This document shows positions 11,218-23,480 of a stretch of 64,000 nucleotides of DNA, one piece after another. Both the position numbers and the translations under genes were made by a program. The number at the start of each line of letters is the position of its first letter. The stretch's first letter is position 1. The notes under the pieces were generated by a model, which worked only from the letters and a program-made list of their open reading frames with translations, was not told where the DNA came from and ran no database searches. Source of the stretch: Sialis fuliginosa (Eukaryota > Arthropoda > Insecta > Megaloptera > Sialidae); contig OY540818.1 in the NCBI GenBank assembly GCA_961205875.1, positions 13,056,761 through 13,120,760 on the forward strand, given 5' to 3'.

Positions 11218-13234
11218 AGATCTAAAATCAAGTCCGTAATACCATATATTTTACTTTTATATTTAAGACAAAATTATTAATTTTTTACAAATATCATTAA
11301 TTAAATTTGGTCAAAAAATATGGAGGCTCTAAAAAATTTTGACGATACTATTTGAAATATGAATGAAATTTTCGAATCGAAAGTTGTTCAAATTGTAAGT
11401 TCGTTTGTTCATATGTTTTAAAACATATAATTACACGAACACACCCTTATTTTCTTAAGTCCGATTCTGGTTACAATATTTGTATAGATCCCTGTACACG
11501 TGGGTACCCCATCATTATGGAATTATGCATTACTTGTCTCTAGCTCTATCTATTGTTGATTTTTATCGTTACGCATATGTGAGACGATTTCATTTTGTCG
11601 CGTTGATAATACTGGATTCTATTTTTACATACATATCCGTCATGCTATAATTATAAGACTAAATGTTGTAGGTGTTTGCAGTTCTGCCCTTCTCACGTTA
11701 TTCTGATATGTATATTGTATATATGTATGTGTAAAATTGTAGAACATGTTCAATTGTTTCGAAATGTTAAGATGAGATTTGTATTTTGATTTTAAAAAAT
11801 TGAAAAACTTTCATCGCATTTTTTAAAGAAAATATTATTATTTTATATTTTTTAGATACGTACTTGATAACATATACTAACTGTATTATTAAATTATACA
11901 ATATACATAAGGCGTTTTTTCGTATTGCAGCATATTAAAAGAATGCTTTAAACCGTCTTCAATATGATGTCATTGTTTTGAACAATACAAGAATGGATAT
12001 TTTTGAAGTACATACACGTGATTATCTTAGAACTATCATTTTAGTTTAGTGTTTTATAATATTAATTTAAAAAGTAGATTATTGTTTAAGGATTCAAATA
12101 ATCAATCAAAATAAATAGATAGATAAGTACAGCACAGTCTATTCAAGGAGCGGGAAATATTTTTGAAGAAAACAGATCTAGGGCTAGAGTATTATTAAAA
12201 AATCCATAATCCCATAACAATCCGACATTTTCAAAAATCGTTTATTTCTACTTGATTTATTTAAATATAGCTTATACCTTTAAGTACCTTAAGGCCGTCG
12301 CGACTCTTTTCTCCTATTATAAACAAATTAGAACTGATAAATTAACAAATAAGTTGAATAGTTAATATCTCAGTTTGGCGTGATTTTTTTAAAAATACAT
12401 AGCTTACACCATTAGAGTATCTAGTGCCCTAAGACTGTCACGAAATTAACAATTTAATTCCGGCAGACCTCTAATTATGAATATTTAAAAAATTCTGATA
12501 TTTATAAAGATATGTACCTATACTATTTGACAAAATTGTTTTACATCTTTAACTGTAACAAACAGAAATTGCAAACTTATTTTATTACGGCAGAAAGAAA
12601 TGCACCAATGATTTATGAATATAATCCTTCTTTACAGATATAACTGCACAAGCAAGTGGTAATTAATATGTTAATCTCATGTTCTACCAAAGACAACGTC
12701 ATAGCTCGTATTGTCATCCGTTTCATGAAACAGTCATTATTTCTGTCCACTTCTATTGTTTTGAAACCCAGTTGCAGACAGCGGCTGATATATACCGAGT
12801 ACTGTGCGCTTAATAACCTGCGATCTCGCTGAAATAGCGTTCTTATGAAAACGTAGATCTGGGAACTTTGATGTAACGATATTATTTATCGTTCAACTCG
12901 ACGTCGCAATTATTGCAAACGCTTAATGAGTTAGTGTTTTGTGTGTGTGTGTGCGTGTGTGCGTGGGTGTGTGAGAGGTGCTGTATCGTGGTATGATTTT
13001 GAAAGAATGCATTTTGTTTTGAAGTAATAATGAGAAATATGGGTAATGATGATACTATTGTTTTTTTTTATGGGAATGAAGTTATTATTATAGCTTATTA
13101 GTAATATTGATATTGTTATTATAATGTAATAAAATTGTTAATGTTACTTGTATTGTTTTAGTAAGATTATGTGACAATTTATATACATAGGTACTTATTT
13201 AGTCATATTATTGTAACTGTTTTCAATTTTTTTC
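11218..13234. other. AT-rich background, unique patch at 12700-12920 and GT run
   Basis: The 12700-12920 stretch is GC-richer, with TGATATATACCGAGTACTG and several CpG-containing hairpin-like words (CGATCTCGCTGAAATAGCG). A GT/GC dinucleotide microsatellite follows at 12942-12980. No coding frame is supported. Confidence 0.4.
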
Positions 13235-13480
13235 AAGTTTATTTATATATATAACAAAGAGGAAATTTTTTTTGTTTGTTAACACTAATTTCAGAAAGTA
13301 CTAAACCGATTTGAATGAAATTTTCATCAATGTGTTCTTTATGAACTTCTGAGTTAGAACGATAGTAATATAACGCTAATGGATAGGTTATGTTTAGGTG
13401 CATAATTTGTGTAAATTTCGTGAAGTCGAAAAAAAACAAATCGCATGTTGGGTGGGCATGTCGGGTGGTCATGATTACTT
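13235..13480 (+). mobile_element. Helitron-like relic
   Basis: The run TATATATATAAC...TTTGTTTGTTAACACTAA followed by AGTACTAAACCGATTTGAAT is the style of text found just inside the 5' end of insect Helitrons and related elements. Neither a clean TC start nor a CTAG end is visible. A 77-codon minus-strand open frame here is not considered coding. Confidence 0.4.
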
Positions 13481-14844
13481 TATGTTTAGTTAAATTAAAA
13501 TGAGGTTCAATTCGTCAGTAAATTAATAGTAAATTCAATTCTGTTTTTACACGTTTTTGAAATAGATCGGTCGATAACAATAAAATAACTTTTTTAAACG
13601 TATTGATTTGATATTATACGATTCATTTTTTGTCTCTTTTAAATTTGAGAAAAAAAATATCCGTTGAAGTTTACGTTTTTATAGGGGATTTTTCTATGAA
13701 TTTAAATTTTTTCTCTTTACATTAATATATTTTAGTTTTTGTTATTTTTATAAAATTAAATAAATGTTTTATTTGTGAAAATTTTATTTTAAATTTTTTG
13801 AGCCTTTGGAACCAATTTCCAGTTTTTTAAAGTAAGTATATCATATCTTTTTTTACAAAGTGATTGGGTGTACATTTACAACAGTTCAATAAACTCATCG
13901 TAAACAAATTCTTATATATAATATAATTTTTTTCTGTTCTATTATTCATTTTATAACTGACAATAATATATGTTGGAGAAAAAGTATATCTATTATATGT
14001 ACTCCGATAGCTATTAAAGACACAATGATAAAAAAACATACGATTTTATGCAAGGTAGTGACCGTTCTATACACAATGTCGTTATACTACAGCTATTGTT
14101 ATCTTACAACTGCATTCTCCGACAACTTCATTATCCAGTGCCATCTGCGATCAGTCTCCAACACGTCCCGTTTAATTTCATCTCTACCCAATCAACATGG
14201 TTGACCATATCTCTGTATTGTAATCACGGACCAAATAATCAACAGATCATGCAGTCGGCATTAGTTGGCTTAAGTACATTACACAATGTTGTAGTGCGAT
14301 GTTAATAGTTAATGTACTTTCTTAATGGGTGGTGATTCGAATAAAACTAAGATATGTATGTCGGGTCACTATTTTCGCAATGTATTAGAGTTCTTTACAA
14401 TAACCTCTGTATAAGGATTTCTGTTAATAATAATGCAATTAAAAAGTTGAATTAATTTATTAATTTTTGTAATGTTTATTCCAATAACTCTATTGTTTTA
14501 ATTTGCTTTTTTTTAAATAATAAGAGTATTTTTTTATTAGAAAGTAGAAAACATTTTTATGGTTTTTAGAAAAAAATATATAATCGATTTGATCCTATTG
14601 AACAACTTTTAATACATAACAATTTATTTATTATATATTTGTCTATTTATACATACAAAGAAAAGTTTTTGTAACTATCTATTGATCTATCACATTTGCT
14701 ATCAACAAGAGAATGAGAATGACATTTAAAAATAATAAGGTTTTGAAGTGTGGACCACCAAGATTCGTTTTGATATTTTGTAAATAAAATAGGAGTAAAT
14801 CGGTTATTTTAATTTCAAATATTTAGTTATATACCTAAGGTATA
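13481..14844. other. AT-rich, with a compositionally distinct patch at 14040-14320
   Basis: The 14040-14320 patch is noticeably less AT-rich than its surroundings and includes an 85-codon ATG frame (14048-14305, plus strand) beginning MQGSDRSIHNVV. The predicted peptide shows no domain I recognise, and its codon use (many Ser, Leu, Gln, His and Ile) does not clearly favour coding. No splice or promoter context is evident. It may be a conserved non-coding segment. The rest is low-complexity. Confidence 0.25.
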
Positions 14845-15279
14845 TAAAGACATGGTAGTCTCAATAGCTCCTTAACTAATCAACGTTTGCGCGGGAATTA
14901 CGTCATTCAGGAAATATAAATGTTTAATTAGTAAAGTAACAATAGATTTTCAAACACAATAATTCCTTTATCAACGAAAATTCGTACGTTTTAAGAAACC
15001 GATAAGTGCAGTTGCCTTTTTGAAGTTATTCCTGTAAAAAATAGTGTTTCGCCCCTTTCACCCCCTGTAAAAATTACCTTTGTACACCTTGGTTGACTAT
15101 ACTGATCATTTTCTTTAAGTGTAGATACAAAACTATCTCTATACCAATTTTCGTTGATAAAGGAATTATTGTTCGAAAAATCTATTTTTACTGTACTAAT
15201 TGTACATTTATAACATTTAAATATTCCCCTGAGTGACGTAATTTCCGCTCAAGGAGCTATTGAGACTACCTTGTCTTTA
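14845..15279. mobile_element. Family H foldback MITE, complete
   Basis: Arms of about 140-155 bases face each other: TAAAGACATGGTAGTCTCAA at the left and its counterpart ending TTGTCTTTA at the right, continuing through AATAATTCCTTTATCAACGA on both. The central ~130 bases include CCCCTTTCACCCCCTG. The flanks read TATA on both sides, compatible with a TA or TATA duplication. No coding capacity. A one-armed relative lies at 4009. Confidence 0.85.
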
Positions 15280-16109
15280 TATAACTTGTTAATTACTAAA
15301 AAATTATAATGGTAAAATTTGGGTTGTATCTACTTTTCTTACAATACCAAGAAATATATAGCGTGTCAAATAATTTAGTTTAATTTGTTTATCAAATTGA
15401 AAATGATTATATCTAAAAGAAAATATTGCTATGAGATGAATCGGTATAAAAACCAATATTTTAAAATATTTTATATTGTAAAATATGAAACCTTACGCGG
15501 CTGTCTATCGAATCATAAATAATTTTTAAATTATGTACTAAAATTTACGAAAAATAAAATAATATGCGACAAACAGACCTGATAATCAAGTTGTATCATC
15601 TCAGTCTGCAAAACTAATGATCCCAGGTTCGATTTCTGCTCGGTTTGAATGTCTTTAGATTTAGGCTAGGATGCGCTGTTGATCAAATAGAAAAATAAAC
15701 GGTAGTATATATTTAATAAAATAAGTAACTATTGTAGCAAAATAAACTACGTAATGGAATAACATTAACATGTAACGATTGTGTGAAGTGCATTAACTTG
15801 GCCACCAAGGGACACTCATATGTCTTCAGAACTCACAAGTTGCTGTAATGGAGATAGGAGTTTTACATTATTTAAATACATGATCGTTTAAAACAAATGT
15901 GCTTTGGATAAAGCTCGGTCAGAACATGAGCAATAAATTATCTAAAGACAGTTTTATTTACACAAAACGTTATTTCATTTAAATACTTCAGGATTTATTT
16001 CTACAGTAACTAATTGGTGACGAATTTGTAATTTTGTATACTAGTTATGGGTGTAAAAGAGAAAAAAAAATACAAATGTATACGTGGGGACAAAGACGTA
16101 TCACAATAA
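15280..16109. other. AT-rich background with a tRNA-like B-box at 15626
   Basis: Within 15575-15650 the text CCCAGGTTCGATTTCTG resembles a RNA polymerase III B box, and the region may be the head of a decayed tRNA-derived SINE. No cloverleaf can be drawn with confidence and no second copy is in the window, so it is not called as a tRNA gene. Confidence 0.3.
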
Positions 16110-16586
16110 GGTACTGGCACCAGTCTTGGATTATACCCCAATGTTTAATTAAATGTAGTAAATTAGAAATATTTATAGATATTTAATAACTGCCATTACT
16201 GAATCATAATCTATAGACACTTAACAGTAAAACAGTTTAATTTGATGACAATTTGTCAACAGGTGTGAAATTGCTGAACATTTAAACTAATTATAAGTGT
16301 AATTTATTTATTGATTATTATACTATCATAGCATTTGCATATTGTTTCAAATTTTTGTATTGTAGTACTTGTCATTCTGTAATAATTAGCAAGTGTCCAT
16401 CACTGGAAAAAAAAAATAAACAAAATAAAAGACTGTAATTAAAAAAAAAAAAAAAAACTATACTTTTGGACTTTGATACCTAATTAAATTGATTTAATAA
16501 AGAGATACTTGTTTTATTAGTAACATGAGTTCATGAGAATTACAAAAAAGAAGCCCAAAGAATGAGGCTAAGACTGGTGCTAGTAC
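16110..16586 (+). mobile_element. Family B MITE, near full length
   Basis: The copy starts GGTACTGGCACCAGTC and ends with the inverted ACTGGTGCTAGTAC. The internal order matches 38403 and 52134, including a long A-run at 16441-16457. The last ~100 bases are shortened relative to the 52134 copy. Non-coding. Confidence 0.85.
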
Positions 16587-17415
16587 ATTATTTTTTATCT
16601 ATTTTAGATGAATAATTTTTGATTATAAAATTTGAAACAAACATAATTTAGATTTTTAGTTGATTGTAATAATAAATATTATTTTTATAAATATAATTTT
16701 CAAATCAGAAATTACAAAAATACATACATATTTTTAGTAGAGAAGATTGTATTGTCTTTTTGAATAATGTATTTATATATGTGTTTAAATTCAAGAGCAA
16801 TTTATTAATCTGCGTAATACTTATAAGACCTAATTTCGAAAATTATTTCAATAACATCTATGTACTAATTAAAAGTAATAGTTAAAATCATGCTACTAGA
16901 CGAAGTTTTTAAAATAAGAAACTATATAACAAAATGTTCAACTACAACATTCCATCACGTTAAAGATATTAATAAACTCATTTAGTTTGATCCAATTTCA
17001 AAGTAGGTATTACACATTACATAATAAGTCAAAACAGTTTCCGACCAAAATTCATATTTAAATATCCGTCACATTTTGCATGCTGGCGAAGACATATACC
17101 AACAATTATTGTTATTATTGCATCCACAACAACGTTATGAGGTTATGGGAACTTTGAGAGCATTGTTGGTTTGTCGTCCATCCATTTTTATCCGATGAAA
17201 TAATTGTTCTGAGTGCTGTTACGTAACTCATACACATCCCAAGATATTAGCATTGCATGTTACTTGTGTCTTGGGAATTCTTACAAAAGTGAATCTTATG
17301 CAATTGTTTATTAGAGTGTTCTGTGACGAATTCTCTTGCTCTAGAACTGAAATACTTTGTATTGTTGTGTTTTGGAAGTTTTTGTTCAATGATATGGGCT
17401 GATTAAGTGTTGGTA
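16587..17415. other. AT-rich background
   Basis: Nothing recognised. A slightly GC-richer unique stretch lies at 17050-17290. Confidence 0.5.
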
Positions 17416-17810
17416 ACAGCTGTGCCCGCGCGGCTTCGCTTACGTGGATTACGGAATTATTGTTTAGGATTTTTGAAAAATATAGTTGAATTAAGTACTA
17501 ACACCCAAACATTTTTAATTTTCTTTGTAACATAGAAACAGTAACATAGAAACAATACTACATTATTTTGTTCAATATTTAATGGTTTAGGTAGCGTATT
17601 GCAAAAGAGCGCGCTGGTGGCAAATTTTTTTCCGACTTGATTTACTAATTATCGTCACTGCTTATTCTGTACGTTACCTAACGTAACAAAATATATCCTA
17701 TAACCTGACCAGAGAAAAAAAATCACGTGAATCGAATAAGTGGTTCCCGAGTTATTAGCGCACTAACGGACAGACAGACAGAGGGACGTTGAGGTTTATA
17801 TATATTAAGA
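17416..17810 (-). mobile_element. Helitron family D, short copy
   Basis: Read on the minus strand, the 5' end is TCTTAATATATATAAACC, followed by a GTCTGTCTGTCC tract and a GTGCGCTAATAACTCGGG block. The 3' end is CGCGGGCACAGCTG, a one-step variant of the canonical CAGCTAG end. The 395-bp body lacks about 360 bases present in the copy at 23481. No protein is encoded; an autonomous partner would be required. Confidence 0.8.
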
Positions 17811-20136
17811 ATGACAGTAATTAAAGGTTATTTATATGTATTTAAATAGGAAATATACTTGAATTAGTAGTTTTATAAAAAAATTGTGTGTGTACGTATG
17901 TACACGTGTTAGAAGTTATACTTCTTTGGAATAATTGAAATCATAACAGAAATCTGTATTATCTACCCTAGTGAATATATGTATAAGATCATTTCATGGT
18001 GCGCGCGCATTAGGTTGATTTACTAAATTTTCTCCCTGAAAGCGTCTAAAGAAGTTTAACTTCAAAAAAATTTATTGGAATCAATAAAACCGTATGGAAT
18101 AATTATTTTAAATTTTTTATTAATATTTTTATTGGTATATTTTTGTAACCAAATACTTAATTGAAACAATAAATTTTATACACAGGTATTAAATATGACG
18201 TTAAAATAAGTATTTACAAATAATAAATATCAATATAAAATTAATTTGACATATCATAAATTATCTTCAATATTTTATTTATATATTTTATAGACCTACA
18301 TCAACGTGTGTTTAATAACTCGAATTAATAATTAACTATTGAAAATAAAAATTTACATTTTGTTCACATCTAGTATTTAAGTCAAACAAATTGCTAACGA
18401 ATAATAATTATAACTTTAAAAAATATAATTACACTAGCCCATAAAAAGGTAAGTGTAACAATTTAATATTTAAATCAAGCTTTTATAGATCGCGATTCAA
18501 CTATATAAATTCATTTCGGCTATGAATAAATTTTTGATTGAAAGTAATTATGTATAGTACAATTAATATATAAAAAAGATATCAATTAAAATGATTGATT
18601 ACAAACTTTCAAAATTTGAATCAGCTGTATTTAAAGTAATATTTTCATCATACGAAAGATTCAATATTAATTAGACAAGGTTTTAAAAATATTTCTATTT
18701 AATGTTTAGTATTAAAATTCTTCTACGAGGGTTTCAGCAATTAGTATTTACAGAGACTAAATCTATGGTATATTTGGTACCCTGTAAACATATTTGGGCT
18801 ACCTATGCCTCCCAGCAAATTCTTTGATAATACCGGGCATTCATATTATAGTAGGTACCTAAGTATGATATCTATTAGATGTATATAATTAAGAATTTCT
18901 AAAGAAATAAATTAACTGAATTTTTGATATTTTGTTACATACATTTCCCACGTATTTAATCATTAACGCAATGATTTTCGTCGCAAATTTAACGTTCTTG
19001 CTACATTATTTACGTTATGTGTTGTGAATCTGTGATCAACACGTTCTTAAATAATAATTTGCCATCATCATCTTCATTTTTATTTTGATAGAAGTGTATT
19101 AATCTAGTATTGCATTGTTTTATTGAGCTTTTCTTTTTTCTTAACAAGATGGTGCATAATAATGAATTATTTTCATTAACAATGTATCAGATATGGTTAA
19201 ATAAAATATTTTGGAATTTGATTCACTCAAATTTGAGAGCAATAACCAATACAATAAACATTAATCAAAATCACAGGTACATAACATATATCTACACCAT
19301 AACTTTGTATCGGTGTAAATCTTTTTAATAAAAAAAAGTAACACGTAATCTTTGAATAAGGTAGCTTGTATATTTGCACATAAATTCTTGACTGACTAAA
19401 ATGGGGCAGATATTTGTTACATTTGTAATTATAACATTTCAGCAGGTATTTTATTTGAAGGTCTCCCAGTTGTCTGTTGTTTTTTTCATTAATTTTAAAC
19501 TGACGATACAGATGGTAAGAAGAACAACCTCATGTTTTTTTTGTACCATAAACGAACAATACGTAAATAAAAATTGCACAGAAATTGTTTGAGTGACATT
19601 GAAATTATATCGTCTAGTTTTTACTTTGTATAACGTGTGATTTTTTTTCTTGTTGATGCTTCATTAAGTCAAATAATGGCATAAACTATTGACCATATAT
19701 TATTATAATTAGTTATTTTTTGTATGCATGTGGTGTGTATACTGTGCATGTAGGAGTAATAAATTTAAAATATGTAATATTTAAACATTATGATGTATAA
19801 TTTGCTAGAATTTATTTTCTCTGATTGTTTTTTTACTCTCTTCTGTAATTTTTATTTAAAAATAGACATAAAAAATCGTTTACATTGTATCTTACAGGCA
19901 TAATAGAATCTAGAATTATGTTGAAATATTCACTTTTGACAATTCTTTAAATTCGAGACTCTTAACGAGATTATATACAATTATATTTTAGAGTAGATAA
20001 TTTGTTATCAGAAAATTTATAAATATATAGAATAGGTGATTACAAATTATATTTTTTCTATGAAAAAACATGGATAGAAATTTTCCATTACTGACGTAAT
20101 AACGTTAATGGAAATATAGATTTATTTATTTTTTTA
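17811..20136. other. AT-rich background, no gene seen
   Basis: Open frames at 19110-19328 and 19401-19592 are rich in Ile, Phe, Asn and Lys, as expected from random AT-rich DNA, and neither shows a domain. No repeat family member was identified. Confidence 0.5.
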
Positions 20137-20318
20137 CTAGCTATTACCCGCGACTTCGTTCGCGTTGAATTTGTATTTTTTTTATCTATTCAATTTTTCG
20201 AGATACAAAGTAGCCAATGTCTTTTCCCAGGATGCAAGCTATCTCTCTGCAAAATTTCATCAAGCTCGGTTATAAACAGATATACAGAGTTACATTCGCA
20301 TTTTAATATTAGTATGGA
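20137..20318 (-). mobile_element. Small complete Helitron (182 bp)
   Basis: On the minus strand it starts A|TCCATACTAATATTAAAATG and ends GTCGCGGGTAATAGCTAG|T, so both the TC and CTAG termini are intact and the insertion sits exactly between A and T. The CGCGAACGAAGTCGCGGG stretch near the end can form the short 3' hairpin typical of Helitrons. It is non-autonomous and looks fairly young because both ends are clean. Confidence 0.85.
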
Positions 20319-22291
20319 TAAAACTTATAAGACATTATCGTCCAATATTTAACATGTGAAATATTTTTTTTACAAAAACTGTTTTATAAGTCTACTATAT
20401 AACCGAAGATTCACTCTATACAAGCAATGAGGAAGTAGAAAACAGTAATTACAAGAAGTATATAGAAGAATCGGGTTTCAGATGCGTCAAGATAGGCTAT
20501 GTAAAACCGTACAACTCAATCAAAAAAATCATTCGTGCGTTCAAAATATTTGATACGTTATAAAAGTGTCCAGTCGTGGGTGATGTAGCGGTTGTATCTG
20601 AGATCACAGCCGCTCTCTGCCAATGTTCATTAAGACAATGACGCTGGACCGTTGCGTTGGAACGAAAAGCAACCGATATAGAAAGCTATTAAATTATTAA
20701 TAACGCCGTTATTTTTCTTTGGATAACATCTAAAATTGTGATATTTTTTATAGTGAAAGTATATATGTATGTATTGATAATACGCATGAATAATTTAATT
20801 CTTTTTATTAAGTTGTTAAATTATATAATTTATATTAATTAGATTTTTTATATAATAAAATTACTTTTATGTATTAAAGAATTTTTTATCAAATTCGAAG
20901 ATAAGCATGAAATCCATGGGGATTTCCTAAACGGTAGAGATACAGATTTAGTTAAATGAGATGGATTATTTGTAAGGAAGGGGTGAGTATTACTACATCA
21001 AAAAATATTAATAATTCTATGTGGTTTTGGTGGTATACCCTAAAATCTGAAAATTAAGAAATTCTTTAAATGGCTGAAACCATTCAATTAAAATTTCATT
21101 CATCTTGCCCCCTCCGCTCTCAACAAGAATAAAAATGAGTAGAAATACAATTAAATAGAACCATATTTGATATTTGAATAACATTAAATATAGGTAAACA
21201 AGTCTATTTTAAAAGACATTTTGTTTTATTTTTAATATTATATCATTAAACTGAGTCTGTATGAATTAATAATATCTTTTTGTATAAAATAAATTATGAT
21301 CTTATAATAGAGAAGATACCTCATTGTATCAAATCATAGGTTTAAAATTTAAAGCCATAAATTTAAGAAACATGATTCAAGAAAAAATTCAGCTATAGCT
21401 AGCGGCTTAATTTTTTGTTTAGTAGTCTTTTAACTGATAAGCATAATTTATTCAAAATAACTTAATTATCTGTAAAATATTTAATATTTAAATAGCTATA
21501 AAGAGCATCTTAATATTCTTATATTACAAAATAATTATACTTATTTGGCGAAAGATATTTCTTCTTGGGCAAATTTTGTATAGATATTAGAGCGATTAAC
21601 TACATACACATATATTCGTTCGTTAATATATTTTTCTAAAAGTTTACATTTAGTTACAGTCAAAATTATAATTGTAAAAGAAAACTCAAGACGATCAAGA
21701 TATAAAAAAAAAACTTTTTTATTAAAATAAACCTACGGCAATTTTTATATTTTTTTTTGTAAAACAAACAATAAGTAAGATGATATATTAGTTTTATAAT
21801 AAACATATAATTTCTTCACATTAAGAAGTGTTGTCAACCTTGCATTTCTTATTAGCTGCAAGGGAGATGTTTGTTGACGTATAGACAGACACATGTAATA
21901 ATATAATTGTAATTTAATTCAGTTTACTTATTATAGAGGTGTAGGAATTCTTCAAGTACATGCTTAAGAAATTTAGTATAATGAATTATTATTTCCATAT
22001 AAGTATCTATCTGACTTGTCACACTTTTGTTATGAATCAATTTTTATATTACATTTTTGTTTTAAGGTCATGTTTATATGTAACACTTAATATTAATTAT
22101 CATTTTGTTTCTCATGATGCATTACAATGAAATTCTAAGCATATTATACTTTTTCAAAATATTTTTCCTATTTTTTCATTCTTTTTTTATTTTAAACATT
22201 TTTCTATGAATCTATTACATATATCTATACTTTTGGATTTATAGAATACTAACAATAAGTAAAACAAAACAGTATAAAAAACATCTGCCAA
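20319..22291. other. AT-rich background; possible TATA element at 20559
   Basis: At 20559-20566 there is TATAAAAG followed by a GC-richer unique stretch (20568-20690) with GTCCAG and CTGGAC as inverted words. No initiator lies at the expected distance, so this is only a weak promoter hint. The rest is low-complexity. Confidence 0.35.
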
Positions 22292-22782
22292 GTAAATGCA
22301 CAGTGCTTCCTCGTGCTAAATTCACCAAAGGTTAACTATTGAACAATTTAAATAAAAACCGATAGTGTTCAGATAAATTGTTTGGCATTGGTTAATCTAA
22401 ATCTAAATTTATGCAAAAGTCAAAATGATATTTAATATGTCAAAGTTACTATCAATTTAAAAAACAACACTTTGTAATATTTTACAACCAACGTTGTAGA
22501 CCTATATTATAGGAAATTGAATTGAATCTACAAAAAAGATTCTATCTAATTTTCACGTGACATGTGTTGTTCTTGAGACCAAGTTTCATTAATATCGGTT
22601 CAGTGTTTCATGAGTTATGCATGTGGCATGGATTCAGGGGACAGACAGACAGACACGGAATGAAAAGTGTTTGTCATGACCTGAAACGTTAAGATCAATT
22701 TAAAATTTTGAAATTTTTTGTCTCATTTTAAAACGATCACGAAGCTTCTTGTATCTTCGATATTGCGAGGAAGCAATATTAT
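22292..22782 (+). mobile_element. Family A element, most complete copy
   Basis: The left end is GTAAATGCACAGTGCTTCCT and the right end is TCGATATTGCGAGGAAGCAA, giving an inverted TGCTTCCTCG pair near the tips. The interior carries the AAACCGATAGTGTTCAGATA block, a TTAATATCGGTTCAGTG word and the tract ACAGACAGACAGACAC at about 22639. It is compatible with a MITE-like non-autonomous element. No target duplication could be fixed because both flanks are AT-rich. Confidence 0.75.
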
Positions 22783-23480
22783 TCTCACCAGTAAATCTTT
22801 AAGAAAAACTAAAAATTGTATCGAACAAACAATTATTTAACAGTATAACTCGTTTCAATTTTTATACGTGATAAAATATGATATGAAAAAAGAAAACAGA
22901 ATCGTTTAGAAAATAAATATTCATTTAATACAGCAAGTAGAAAAATCTAAGATCTTTTGACATCTGAGCGTATAAACACGAACTCTTTCCAGCGACAGTG
23001 ACAATGATTATCATGAGAGAACTCGGTGAGGGACAAACACTCATACACGAGCACAGACACAGAGAACAGGTAGTTGATATATAATTAGCGGTGAGACGAG
23101 CTGATGCACGTGGCGGGCAGGTATAGATCCCAACTCGCGCTTCCTCATACGGCACGCATACCTAGTTCACAATTAATTAACAATCAGATAGTTGAAAGGT
23201 AACACTTCTACGTCGAATGCATCTATCTCGCTTCTTCATGGCCGTGAGTATATGGTCGTTGGTGTTATTGTATGAGCATAAATGTACAGTCATTGATAAG
23301 GTTATCGGATGTTCTTCTAGAACTGTACAAGCAAAATATTCTCAGTCGTTATTTTTATAGTGCATATCTACATAGTTATCTAGCTTCTTTTTATTAATAA
23401 ATAATTTATTTAACTGCAATTCTCTAATTAAGGTATTTTAAGGAACATAGCAATCATTGTTCTTAATGAAATATAAAAAA
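22783..23480. other. GC-richer unique patch at 22960-23170
   Basis: A 210-base patch with E-box CACGTG near 23107, GCGGGCAGGTATAG and AACAGGTAGTTG (both donor-like on the plus strand) stands out from the surroundings. A 76-codon minus-strand ATG frame (22925-23155) crosses it, Cys/Ser-rich and without a recognisable domain. Promoter, untranslated exon or enhancer are all possible; I do not call a protein. Confidence 0.3.

Noticed and set aside
15575-15650. tRNA gene
   Set aside because: Only a B-box-like GGTTCGATTTC is present. No acceptor stem, anticodon arm or A box can be paired; at best a worn SINE head.
20559-20600. Promoter at TATAAAAG
   Set aside because: No initiator lies 25-32 bases downstream; kept only as a weak hint in the background entry.
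20985-21005. miR-12-like word TGAGTATTACTACATCA
   Set aside because: An extra internal triplet disrupts the match, and no precursor hairpin is apparent.
23361-23400. miR-9-like word GTTATCTAGCT
   Set aside because: Only 11 bases agree and no hairpin forms around it.
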